Shown here piece after piece: positions 1 to 8,054 of a stretch of DNA of 64,000 bases. The stretch spans positions 930,001-994,000 of the forward strand of contig JAJTJC010000036.1 of assembly GCA_021295155.1 (NCBI GenBank). Direction: 5' to 3'. A program made the position numbers and the translations under genes. Each line of letters begins with the position of its first letter. Within the stretch, counting starts at the first letter, position 1. The stretch is from Flavobacteriaceae bacterium D16. GTDB taxonomy: Bacteria > Bacteroidota > Bacteroidia > Flavobacteriales > Flavobacteriaceae. Under the pieces are notes generated by a model, which had not been told where the DNA came from, ran no database searches, and was given only the letters and a program-made list of their open reading frames with translations.

Positions 1-23
1 ACCGAAACAAAACAAATAACATC

Positions 24-494
24 ATGGGAATAAAGAGTTTTCAAGGCAAAAGGGCCAAGTCGGATTCCAGGAAGGAGTATGACTCCCCTATTCTGGTGGA
101 AGATTACATGAGCAAAAAGTTGATCACTTTTAGTCCCGACCAGTCTATACTGGAGGTAATGGAAGCATTTGCCAAGTATCATATTTCCGGGGGACCTGTA
201 TTGGACAATAATGGATTCCTAGTTGGGATAATTTCTGAAGCAGATTGTATGAAGCAGATTTCAGAAAGTCGTTATTTCAACCAACCAATCCTCGATAAAA
301 GTGTAGAAAAATACATGACCAAAGAGGTCGAAACTATTTTGCATGACATGAGCATATTTGACGCTGCTGCAGTGTTCGACAAGCACAACCGCCGCAGGCT
401 TCCTGTAATGAAGAATGACCTCATTGTTGGACAGATAAGTCGCAAGGATGTAGTTATCGCTGCATTGAAGCTCAGTGGGCAGAACTGGCAATAG
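24..494 (+). CDS. CBS-pair domain protein
   Basis: This 156-residue protein consists of two CBS domains in tandem, roughly residues 25-80 and 88-148, after a basic N-terminal tail. The first repeat opens with VEDYMSKKLITFSPDQSI and the second with VEKYMTKEVETI, the usual CBS start. CBS pairs bind adenosine nucleotides and act as energy sensors. There is no fused catalytic or transport domain, so this is a stand-alone regulatory module whose partner cannot be told from context. It is probably cytoplasmic, as no signal peptide is visible. The gene starts at an ATG near the window edge and ends one base before the convergent gene at 496. Confidence 0.88.
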   Translation: MGIKSFQGKRAKSDSRKEYDSPILVEDYMSKKLITFSPDQSILEVMEAFAKYHISGGPVLDNNGFLVGIISEADCMKQISESRYFNQPILDKSVEKYMTKEVETILHDMSIFDAAAVFDKHNRRRLPVMKNDLIVGQISRKDVVIAALKLSGQNWQ

Positions 495-495
495 G

Positions 496-852
496 CTACC
501 CCCGTTTTACAATCATATAATAATCATTATCCAGGGGTAAGTATCCCAGATCGTACACAAAAAAGTAAGTACTTCCCTTTTTTGTAGTATACAGGCTTGT
601 GATATAGTCAAAGTCAAAACCTTTATCAATTAACCTGTTCTTGCTAGTTCGCGTCTTGCCATCTTTTAATGCGAAGCTATCCAGTATACGATAGTTCTTC
701 CTCAACCTGTTATTGATATTTCTGATGAAGTTTTTACTGTCCTTATTTCGCTTATTGTGATAGGCATTACGGCAATAATCGGAACAGAATTTTTTATCTG
801 CCCGACCCCTAATCGGCTCTTCGCACTCCAAACATTTCCTCTCCTTTTCCAT
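496..852 (-). CDS. small zinc-finger protein (unknown role)
   Basis: This 118-residue protein has an N-terminal treble-clef-like zinc site made by C7, C10, C23 and C27 (CLECEE then KFCSDYC), followed by RNAYHNK. The rest is basic and helical and matches no enzyme I recognise. Proteins of this layout are common unknowns in Flavobacteriaceae; nucleic-acid binding is a reasonable but unproven guess. It lies 59 nt downstream of the BNR-repeat gene on the same strand and may share its transcript. Confidence 0.8.
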   Translation of the reverse strand: MEKERKCLECEEPIRGRADKKFCSDYCRNAYHNKRNKDSKNFIRNINNRLRKNYRILDSFALKDGKTRTSKNRLIDKGFDFDYITSLYTTKKGSTYFFVYDLGYLPLDNDYYMIVKRG

Positions 853-911
853 AGATTATTGTCGGATTTCCCATTTGCAGATGCTTACCCACTGAACTCA
901 AGACCTGTTTA

Positions 912-3900
912 TTATTCCATGATTATCGCAGGTAATCCCAATGCAGAATACATCTGATTGTAGGCTTTCATTTCCCCATCGATAATTTTTTCCTTTTCCA
1001 GATGGAAGGCAGACCATTGGTTGAGCAAGTCTTTCAAGCGCGCTTTTGCACCCATAGTTACCCGGGGTTCCGCCGTATCGGCATATCCCTTTAGGTGCAT
1101 CAATTGGGCGTTTAACTGATTGTTAAAGTTGATCACGTCCTGGAAAGTTTTTTGTTTAGGTTGAATCAGGTTTTCTTCCCATTCACCTATTTTATCGGCA
1201 ATAGCCTCACCTTTTTCCAGCAGATCCCTGGCATCTTCATTGGCCTCTAAGAGTTTGGCGTAGTGTTCAACCTGTTTTCTGGCAGAACGCATCTGGTTTA
1301 CAGATTCGTGAATTTCCCGAATCGTATTCTCAATTTGCCCAAGGAACTCCTGTTGTTCGCGGAAGTCAGCTGCTGAAGCATTTACCTTAGGGTTGGGTAA
1401 AATGATCGCAGTGGTTTCAGAAGTTTGTTCACCCAAAGAAAGGCGAATGGTGTAGGTTCCCGGTCCTACACGAGCACCCCTGTAATCACCGTAAACAAAT
1501 ACATTATCTACTGCTGGCAGGGATTGTCGACTAAAATCCCAGGTAAACCTATTGAACCCTTTTTTAGCTGGCAATACTTCCGGCTTTGGTGGCCCACCTG
1601 GCCAGCTTCGGAAATCTTCAGGCTTATTGCTGCTATATTTTTTCAGGAGCTTTTCATCCTGAAAAATTTCTAGTGTCAGTTCCAGGGAGTCTACTTTGTC
1701 AGCAAGGTAGTAATCCATGGTTACCCCGGATTTGGGGTTTTTTCCCAATCCTGGTACAGGCCGGTCAACACTACCACCAATAATGAGATGTGAATCTTTT
1801 GGTTTAAACAGAGTGATTCCCTCAGGATTAGCCGGATAATTTTGCAAGGCAGACAGATCGTCCAGGATCCAGAATGAACGACCAGCAGTAGCAGCTACCA
1901 AATCATTTTGACGTATAGTCAGGTCATTGATGGGTACTACCGGTAAATTCAGTTGAAAGGCCTGCCAGTTTAGTCCATCGTCAAAGGAGATGTAAAGGCC
2001 GGTCTCCGTACCGGCATAAAGCAACCCCTTTCTTTTGGGGTCTTCCCTGACTACTCGCACAAAAGTATGCGCTCCTTCAATGCCATTGGCAATTGCTGAC
2101 CAGGTTTGTCCGTAATCCGAAGTTTTAAAGATGTAAGGTTTCAGGTCCATAAACTTATAGCGCATAACCACCACATAAGCGGTTGCAGGATCATGGGGAG
2201 AAACTTCAATGCTGTTTATAATGCTTTCAGGGAGATCAGGAGGAGTAACATCTATCCAGTTTTCGCCCCCATCCCGGGTAAGGTGCACCAGGCCGTCATC
2301 ACTTCCTGCCCAAAGCACTCCTTCCTCATGCGGGGATTCTACCAGTGCCATCAGGGTATTGTAATTTTCTCCCCCCGCAGCTTCATTGGTATAAGGTCCT
2401 CCACCTGGTCCTTGTTTGCTTTTTTCATTGCGGGTAAGATCCGGACTAACTACATCCCAACTATGCCCTCCATCCTTAGTTCGAAATACAACATTTCCGG
2501 CATGGTAGATCGTATTGCGGTCATGGGGTGAACTGATTATCGGCGCATTCCAGTTATACCGGAATTTAAAATCTTCCGGGGCAATGCTGAGCCCAAGTTC
2601 AGGATATTCCTTTATACTCTTGCCTTCATTAGAGGCCTTTACCCATTTTTCAATAATTCCCTGATAGCAACCTCCAAAGACGATCTCGGGATTATCCGGA
2701 TCAAAAGCGAGGAAGGCGCTCTCACATCCCGCTACAGAATACCAGTCTTTCCAGTCGATCCCGGCATCATTGGTCCTGCTGAGGATGGCAATAGCCGAAT
2801 TATCCTGCTGTCCGCCATATACATGATAGGGTACAAGGTTATCTGTAATAACGCGATAAAACTGAGCTGTGGGTTGATTTTGCTGACTGCTCCAGCTTTT
2901 ACCCCCATTATTGGATATGTTGACCCCACCGTCGTTCGAATTAATCATCTTCGAATTATCATATGGATGTATCCACAAATGGTGGTTATCTCCATGCGGA
3001 GTGGATAGAGGTGTAAATGACTTCCCTCCATCTATTGATTTGGTAACAGGTGCATTTAGCACATAAACTACGTTTTCATTCTGTGGATCGGCAAAAATCT
3101 CCATATAGTACCAGGAACGAGCAATGTTAATTCGGTCTTTATTTACCTGAGACCATTTTTTACCGGCATCATCAGAACGATACACCCCACCTTTGGTGCC
3201 TTCTGCCTCAATCACAGCAAAAACGCGTTCGGGATTTGCCCGGGAAACGGAGATCCCAGCCTTACCGAATACCTTTGGAAGGCCCTCTTTCATTTGTTCC
3301 CAACTATCACCTCCATCAGTAGATTTATAAAGCCCTGAAGCTTTACCTCCAGATTCCATGGTCCAGGGGTATCTGCGGTGTTGCCACATGGCGGCGTATA
3401 GTATTAAGGGATTTTTCATATCCATGGAAAGTGAAGACGCTCCCGTATTGGCATCCAGGTAAAACACCTTTTCCCAGCTTAGGCCGCCATCTTTAGAGCG
3501 GTAAATGCCCCTTTCGTTAGAGGGGCCATACTGTGCTCCCTGTGCGGCAACATAAATGATATCCGGATTGGAAGGGTGAATGATTACATCCGAGATGTGC
3601 CTGGTATAATCCAGGCCCATATGACTCCAGGATTTACCTGCATCTGTAGATTTGTAGATACCATCACCCATAGAGGTCATTACCCCTCGGGCGGCGTGTT
3701 CACCCATTCCGGCAAAGACAATATTGGGGTTGCTTTCAGAAACGGCTAATGCCCCTACGGTTCCAGTTTTTAAAAAGCCATCGGAAACATTTTTCCAGGT
3801 GATTCCATCATCCGTTGTTTTCCAGACGCCTCCTCCTGTACTACCCATGTAATAGGTCATAGGTTGCCCAACCACACCGGTAGAGGCTACACTTCTACCT

Positions 3901-4058
3901 CCGCGAAAAGGACCTATATTCCGCCATTTCAGGTTGTGGAACAGGGAATCGTGAATTTGTATGATTGCTTGCTGTTTTGTTTTTCGTTTTCTTCTCTGTG
4001 CATCTGCGCTAACGGGAAAAAACATGGCTGCAATCAGCAGCAGGGTAAGTGTTCTCAT
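912..4058 (-). CDS. secreted BNR/sortilin-like repeat protein
   Basis: This 1048-residue protein starts with a Sec signal peptide (about residues 1-20, ending SADAQ). It is built from many Asp-box (BNR) repeats of the S-x-D-x-G-x-x-W type, for example STDAGKSW, SKDGGLSW, STDGGDSW, TKDGGHSW and TRDGGENW. These are expected to form one or two large beta-propellers like VPS10/sortilin or glycosidase-like proteins. From about residue 880 the C-terminus is helical, with coiled-coil-like Glu/Lys/Gln-rich stretches. The family is often labelled glycosyl hydrolase, but no catalytic sialidase residues are evident, so enzyme activity is not claimed. No T9SS sorting domain was seen. It lies 40 nt downstream of the M28 peptidase gene and is probably co-transcribed with it. 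Confidence 0.88.
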   Translation of the reverse strand: MRTLTLLLIAAMFFPVSADAQRRKRKTKQQAIIQIHDSLFHNLKWRNIGPFRGGRSVASTGVVGQPMTYYMGSTGGGVWKTTDDGITWKNVSDGFLKTGTVGALAVSESNPNIVFAGMGEHAARGVMTSMGDGIYKSTDAGKSWSHMGLDYTRHISDVIIHPSNPDIIYVAAQGAQYGPSNERGIYRSKDGGLSWEKVFYLDANTGASSLSMDMKNPLILYAAMWQHRRYPWTMESGGKASGLYKSTDGGDSWEQMKEGLPKVFGKAGISVSRANPERVFAVIEAEGTKGGVYRSDDAGKKWSQVNKDRINIARSWYYMEIFADPQNENVVYVLNAPVTKSIDGGKSFTPLSTPHGDNHHLWIHPYDNSKMINSNDGGVNISNNGGKSWSSQQNQPTAQFYRVITDNLVPYHVYGGQQDNSAIAILSRTNDAGIDWKDWYSVAGCESAFLAFDPDNPEIVFGGCYQGIIEKWVKASNEGKSIKEYPELGLSIAPEDFKFRYNWNAPIISSPHDRNTIYHAGNVVFRTKDGGHSWDVVSPDLTRNEKSKQGPGGGPYTNEAAGGENYNTLMALVESPHEEGVLWAGSDDGLVHLTRDGGENWIDVTPPDLPESIINSIEVSPHDPATAYVVVMRYKFMDLKPYIFKTSDYGQTWSAIANGIEGAHTFVRVVREDPKRKGLLYAGTETGLYISFDDGLNWQAFQLNLPVVPINDLTIRQNDLVAATAGRSFWILDDLSALQNYPANPEGITLFKPKDSHLIIGGSVDRPVPGLGKNPKSGVTMDYYLADKVDSLELTLEIFQDEKLLKKYSSNKPEDFRSWPGGPPKPEVLPAKKGFNRFTWDFSRQSLPAVDNVFVYGDYRGARVGPGTYTIRLSLGEQTSETTAIILPNPKVNASAADFREQQEFLGQIENTIREIHESVNQMRSARKQVEHYAKLLEANEDARDLLEKGEAIADKIGEWEENLIQPKQKTFQDVINFNNQLNAQLMHLKGYADTAEPRVTMGAKARLKDLLNQWSAFHLEKEKIIDGEMKAYNQMYSALGLPAIIME

Positions 4059-4098
4059 GATTATGTAGGTGTGCTTATTATGCTATATGATTAGATAG

Positions 4099-5649
4099 TT
4101 AGTCCTGGCCACCGCTGCGATTGGGTGATCTGGGAGCAGGCCATTGCCTTTGCTGCCCTGTTCTTGGATTTACAGGCAATACCGCCTTTACTCTGGAAGT
4201 CTTCTCAGGATCTTCACTGGCCATATAGGTCAGGATAGCCGTTAGTAAAGCATTGCTGCGTACATCATCAAAAACGATCTTATCGTAGGTGTCCAGGTTG
4301 GTATGCCAGGTGTAATTCCAGTAACTCCAACTGAGGGAGCTCAGCGAAAATGCCGGGACTCCTTTGGCAACAAAAGAAGCATAGTCAGAACCTCCTCTGC
4401 CGGGGCTCCCCGGGAAAGTTGTCTCAATGTGCTGGGTAATCGTATCTGGAACTGCGGCCAGCCAACTTCCCATATAATCATATGCATGGAGAAATCCCTG
4501 GCCGGAGATCTGAACTACCCTCCCGGTACCATTGTCCTGGTTAAACAAGGCCTGCAGGCCTTCCACTACTTCAGGGCGATCTTCCACAAATGCCCTTGAA
4601 CCGTTCAACCCCTGTTCTTCGCTTCCCCATAGTCCAACAATAATGGTCCGTTTGGGATTGGGGTAGATCTTTTTGAGTATTCGGGCAGCCTCCATCATGG
4701 TTATGGTACCTGTACCATTGTCTGTTGCCCCAGTGCCCCCGTCCCATGAATCGAAATGAGCGGATAGCACAATATATTCGTCAGGTAGTTCCTTGCCTGG
4801 GATAGTCGCGATTGTATTGAATGTAGGCACACGCCCTAGTTCTTTGGATTCGGCCACTACGCGGAGTTCCGGTTTTTTTCCATTAATCGCCATGCGATAA
4901 AGCATACCATAATCTTCCAGAGACAGGTCTATTACGGGAATCTCTTTGGTATTGGCACTAAAGATTTTGTTCGCACCAAAGGCGCTGGACCACCTGGATT
5001 GCAGAATGCCTGCTGCCCCGGCCTCTTCTAAAGCCTGATTGATCGTCCTGGAATTATAACCAGTGTTCCTTATGTTTTGACGCCAGGCCTGAGTTTGCTC
5101 TTTTCGGTCGTCTTTCATTTTTTCGAAAGAGGCTTCGGTAGCAAATTCTTCCCAGTTATAATCGGGCCTGCCAGTAGGTTGTGGCATGGAAATACACACC
5201 CATTTTCCCTTTATGGTAGATAGCCATTGGGTAAATGCTACAGAATCGGAGACTTGGGGAAGCGTAATGATTTCTGCGGTAATCCCTCCGGGAGGTGTGC
5301 TTGGGCTCCATGCTAGCTGTCGTCCGTGGAGCGAAACTACCCTTGGTGAGATCAGATCGATATGGCAAATACCTCGTTCCCATCCACGCCAGGTACCCCA
5401 TTCTTCATTTTTCGCCTTAATACCCCATTCTGAAAAGGTTTCGACGGCCCAGTCGTGTGCCTTTTTCATTTGTGGGCTCCCCACTAAACGCGGACCAACA
5501 ACGTCCATGAGTTCATGGGCAAGTGTTTCCAGTTGTGAATTTTCATAGGCCTCTTTTTCCATTTGGGAGACAACTGACGCTGCAGTCTGTGCCTGTGCAG
5601 CAGTAAAAAGGAAAAGTGTACAGATAAGGGAAAACATCAATTTTTTCAT
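4099..5649 (-). CDS. M28 family zinc aminopeptidase, secreted
   Basis: This is a 516-residue exported peptidase. I chose the ATG at 5649 because it is followed directly by a signal peptide (MKKLMFSLICTLFLFTAAQA); the frame is open to 5745, but the upstream part is not signal-like. A protease-associated-like insert occupies the middle (around EEAGAAGILQS). The co-catalytic zinc site is clear: SAHFDSWDGG, ATDNGTG, WGSEEQGLNGS, a later NQDNGTG, and a final TWHTNLDT histidine. It should remove N-terminal residues from peptides in the periplasm or outside the cell. It is the first gene before the BNR-repeat protein, suggesting a peptide-scavenging pair. Confidence 0.9.
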   Translation of the reverse strand: MKKLMFSLICTLFLFTAAQAQTAASVVSQMEKEAYENSQLETLAHELMDVVGPRLVGSPQMKKAHDWAVETFSEWGIKAKNEEWGTWRGWERGICHIDLISPRVVSLHGRQLAWSPSTPPGGITAEIITLPQVSDSVAFTQWLSTIKGKWVCISMPQPTGRPDYNWEEFATEASFEKMKDDRKEQTQAWRQNIRNTGYNSRTINQALEEAGAAGILQSRWSSAFGANKIFSANTKEIPVIDLSLEDYGMLYRMAINGKKPELRVVAESKELGRVPTFNTIATIPGKELPDEYIVLSAHFDSWDGGTGATDNGTGTITMMEAARILKKIYPNPKRTIIVGLWGSEEQGLNGSRAFVEDRPEVVEGLQALFNQDNGTGRVVQISGQGFLHAYDYMGSWLAAVPDTITQHIETTFPGSPGRGGSDYASFVAKGVPAFSLSSLSWSYWNYTWHTNLDTYDKIVFDDVRSNALLTAILTYMASEDPEKTSRVKAVLPVNPRTGQQRQWPAPRSPNRSGGQD

Positions 5650-5864
5650 GGTGATATGCAGTTTGTTGAAGTGACCTAAGATAAGAATAAATAGGAATCT
5701 CAGAGACCTTATTTCAAGCACAATCCTGTTGACAAAAAAATACAAACGTTTACAAACGAAAATAAATAATTAACTGACAGCTGTTTGCATTCCTGGGCTT
5801 TATGTTTGCCATGTCGGTATATAATACTGATGGTATTAACTGTTTAACCATAAAATACATAGTC

Positions 5865-6197
5865 ATGAATGCACTTAGAAACAAAGTACAGTTGATTGGA
5901 CATCTGGGGCAGGACCCAGAAATTCTCAATCTGGACAGCGGGAAAAAGCTGGCTAAATTCTCTTTAGCTACCAATGAGGTTTACCGTGATGCACAGGGAG
6001 AAAAAACTACCGAAACCCAATGGCACAATGTGGTAGCCTGGGGAAAAACAGCAGACATTATTGAACAATATCTGGTGAAAGGAAATGAAGTTGCTATTGA
6101 AGGGAAACTAACCCACAGGAGTTATGAATCCAAGGAAGGGGATAAGCGCTACATCACAGAAGTTCGCTGCAATGAACTGCTGATGCTAGGTAAATAA
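5865..6197 (+). CDS. ssb: single-stranded DNA-binding protein, short form
   Basis: This 110-residue protein is a single OB fold of the bacterial SSB family. It starts MNALRNKVQLIGHLG, with the typical KFSLATNE and TQWHNVVAWGKTADI motifs. The ATG at 5865 was chosen because the family motif begins there; the frame is open upstream from 5802 but that part is not SSB-like. The protein ends right after the OB fold (CNELLMLGK) and lacks the acidic C-terminal tail and Phe tip that recruit repair proteins in canonical SSB. It is therefore probably a second, auxiliary SSB. A bidirectional terminator follows at once. Confidence 0.9.
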   Translation: MNALRNKVQLIGHLGQDPEILNLDSGKKLAKFSLATNEVYRDAQGEKTTETQWHNVVAWGKTADIIEQYLVKGNEVAIEGKLTHRSYESKEGDKRYITEVRCNELLMLGK

Positions 6198-6200
6198 CTA

Positions 6201-6231
6201 AAAAGGCCCCCGTTTTCCTACGGAGGCCTTT
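6201..6231. terminator. bidirectional rho-independent terminator
   Basis: AAAGGCC-type arms pair around a short TTTTCC-containing loop, with A-runs on the left and T-runs on the right. Read on either strand, the hairpin is followed by T residues. It lies between the convergent ssb and the small Lys/Cys-rich gene and can serve both. Confidence 0.85.
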
Positions 6232-6262
6232 CATATATAGATTATCTAATCTAAAATAAACA

Positions 6263-6445
6263 CTAAGCAACTTTCTTCAATAAATCGTAACAAGGGCAAC
6301 GGCCGCAGCGCTTCTTTCCACCCTTTTTATATTTCTTACAGCACTTACTTTTTACATTCTGGCGCAAAAGGTTTTTCAGGTTTTTGGGCTTCAGCCTAAT
6401 TGCCTTCAGCTCTTTTTGTTCCTTTTTGTCCTTTTTCTTACCCAT
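6263..6445 (-). CDS. small Lys/Cys-rich protein, unknown function
   Basis: This 60-residue, extremely basic protein starts MGKKKDKKEQKELK and carries a C-terminal cysteine cluster (KCCKKYKKG then RCGRCPCYD). The ATG at 6445 is preferred over the upstream in-frame start at 6469. A -7-like TATATTTG sequence lies at 6467-6474, so the upstream start would be untranscribed. The clustered cysteines could bind metal and the lysines nucleic acid; both are inferences. I do not recognise a named family, though similar short proteins occur in Flavobacteriaceae. Confidence 0.65.
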   Translation of the reverse strand: MGKKKDKKEQKELKAIRLKPKNLKNLLRQNVKSKCCKKYKKGGKKRCGRCPCYDLLKKVA

Positions 6446-6466
6446 GCTGTATCTACATCGATACAA

Positions 6467-6474
6467 CAAATATA
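6467..6474 (-). promoter_or_regulatory. -7 promoter element for the small basic protein
   Basis: On the minus strand this reads TATATTTG, which fits the Bacteroidota -7 consensus TAnnTTTG. It lies 22 nt before the chosen start codon. No TTG was found at the expected 17-23 nt further upstream, so only the -7 half is supported. Confidence 0.45.
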
Positions 6475-6510
6475 ATTATATTTATTTATTCTAAATAAGA
6501 ACAATTAAAA

Positions 6511-7026
6511 TTATTCCATCGGACCTGCGGCACTTTCCACTGCGATTTGCTGCACATCCCTGTCAAAGAGATAAAGACCGCCTTTATCATTTCCGATCAG
6601 TTTGATTTTATCCAGGATGGTCCTTGCCAATGCTTCTTCTTCAATTTGTTCAGCTACATACCATTGCAGGAAATTGTGTGTAGCATAGTCTTTTTCTTGT
6701 AGAGAAACATGCACAAGTTCGTTTATACTTTTGGAAACAAAAATTTCATGATCGTATAAATCCTGGAACATTTTCTGGAATGTGCCAAATTCGGTTTCCG
6801 GAGCAGAGAGGTCAGTAATATATGCATGTCCGCCACGTTCGTTAACGTATTTGATAAGTTTTAGCATGTGCATACGTTCCTCATCCGAGTGTTTATACAT
6901 AAACTGGGATATTCCTTCCAGTCCCTTTACCTCGGCCCAGGAAGCCATGGATAAATATATTTGTGAAGATTCGGCTTCCACCCTGATTTGCTGGTTGAGT
7001 GCAGCCTCCATGTTTTTTGTGAGCAT
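6511..7026 (-). CDS. ftnA: ferritin
   Basis: This 171-residue protein is a bacterial non-heme ferritin that oxidises Fe(II) and stores iron in a 24-mer shell. The four-helix ferritin fold is evident. Ferroxidase ligands are visible in the EAESSQIYLSMASW helix, the EERMHMLKLI motif (E-x-x-H) and EQIEEEALA. Length is normal for the family. It is a single-gene unit with its own well-matched promoter just upstream. No Fur-like palindrome was noted. Confidence 0.93.
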   Translation of the reverse strand: MLTKNMEAALNQQIRVEAESSQIYLSMASWAEVKGLEGISQFMYKHSDEERMHMLKLIKYVNERGGHAYITDLSAPETEFGTFQKMFQDLYDHEIFVSKSINELVHVSLQEKDYATHNFLQWYVAEQIEEEALARTILDKIKLIGNDKGGLYLFDRDVQQIAVESAAGPME

Positions 7027-7042
7027 AGTACTAGAGTTTTAC

Positions 7043-7073
7043 CAAATTTACAATTCTTTATGGCCTAATTCAA
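7043..7073 (-). promoter_or_regulatory. ferritin promoter (TTG-N20-TAAATTTG)
   Basis: On the minus strand, TTG (7071-7073) is followed after exactly 20 nt by TAAATTTG (7043-7050). This matches the Flavobacterium consensus TTG-N17-23-TAnnTTTG. The inferred transcription start is about 10 nt before the ferritin ATG, implying a very short leader. Confidence 0.65.
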
Positions 7074-7148
7074 TACTTGAGATCAAGTTTTATTGTTTTA
7101 AGATTTTGATAAACAGGGAATGGGAGAACTTATTGGATCGGTATCGTT

Positions 7149-8051
7149 CTAGAAGTAAATGCGCTGTGCCAATCTAAACGTATTGGCATGGGCCTGCACT
7201 ATGATTTTGATATCCGGAGAATAACCACCACCCATACTGCATTGTACCGGGATACTCCTGTTCCGGGACATTTCTAAAACCATCTTATCGCGCATACGGC
7301 AACCTTCAATGCTCAAGGAGAGAGTGCCCAATTTGTCTGAAGCCAGGATGTCTACACCACTTAGGTAAAAGATGAAGTCGGGCTTCACCTCCTTCATCAG
7401 GTGATCCAGGAGATCTTCCAGAATATCGAGGTATTCTTTATCAGTTGTTCCGGGGCTGAGGGCGATATCCAAATCTGAAACCTCTTTTTTAAAGGGGTAA
7501 TTTTTTGCCCCATGAACGGAGCAGGTAAATACGGAGGGATCATTTCTAAAAATTTCAGCCGTACCATTCCCCTGATGTACGTCCAGGTCCAGCATAAGGA
7601 CTTTTTTGGCTAGCCCTTTCTTCAGGAGGTATTTCGCGCCTATTGCCTGGTCGTTAAGCATGCAAAAGGCCTCACCCCGGTTGGTGTATGCATGGTGGGT
7701 GCCGCCTGCAATATTCATGGCTATCCCATATTTCAGTGCATAATGACAGCACTTGAGGGTACCATCTGCAATGATCCGTTCCCGAGCGACTAACTCCTCA
7801 CTTAAAGGGAAACCTATTTTACGAGCTTCTCTGGGCGGGATCTTAAGGTTTAGCAGATCGTAGAAATATTCCGGATCATGCACGGCAACAATATGCTTGT
7901 CATTGGGGATTTTGGGTTCAAAGAAGTTTTCAGGCTCACAGGTGCCCTCATGTAGTAATTGCTGTGGCAATAGTTCATACTTTAACATGGGAAAGCGATG
8001 CCCTTCTGGCAGAGGGTGTGTGTAGATAGGGTGGTAGGCAATTTTTAGCAT
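7149..8051 (-). CDS. histone deacetylase-like amidohydrolase
   Basis: This 300-residue protein belongs to the bacterial HDAC/acetoin-utilisation/acetylpolyamine amidohydrolase superfamily of zinc deacetylases. Typical motifs are present: GGTHHAYTNRGEAFCMLND (catalytic His pair), DLDVHQGNGTAEIF (zinc Asp and His), and YLSGVDILASDKLG with the third metal Asp. The substrate cannot be read from sequence; acetylated polyamines, acetyl-lysine or small amides are possible. It starts 3 nt after the stop of the plug-domain gene and is the last gene of the metG transcript. Confidence 0.88.
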   Translation of the reverse strand: MLKIAYHPIYTHPLPEGHRFPMLKYELLPQQLLHEGTCEPENFFEPKIPNDKHIVAVHDPEYFYDLLNLKIPPREARKIGFPLSEELVARERIIADGTLKCCHYALKYGIAMNIAGGTHHAYTNRGEAFCMLNDQAIGAKYLLKKGLAKKVLMLDLDVHQGNGTAEIFRNDPSVFTCSVHGAKNYPFKKEVSDLDIALSPGTTDKEYLDILEDLLDHLMKEVKPDFIFYLSGVDILASDKLGTLSLSIEGCRMRDKMVLEMSRNRSIPVQCSMGGGYSPDIKIIVQAHANTFRLAQRIYF

Positions 8052-8054
8052 GAA

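Noticed and set aside
5801-5808. TATGTTTG as an ssb promoter
   Set aside because: It matches the -7 consensus, but no TTG lies 17-23 nt upstream, and the start site would be far from other support; noted but not listed.
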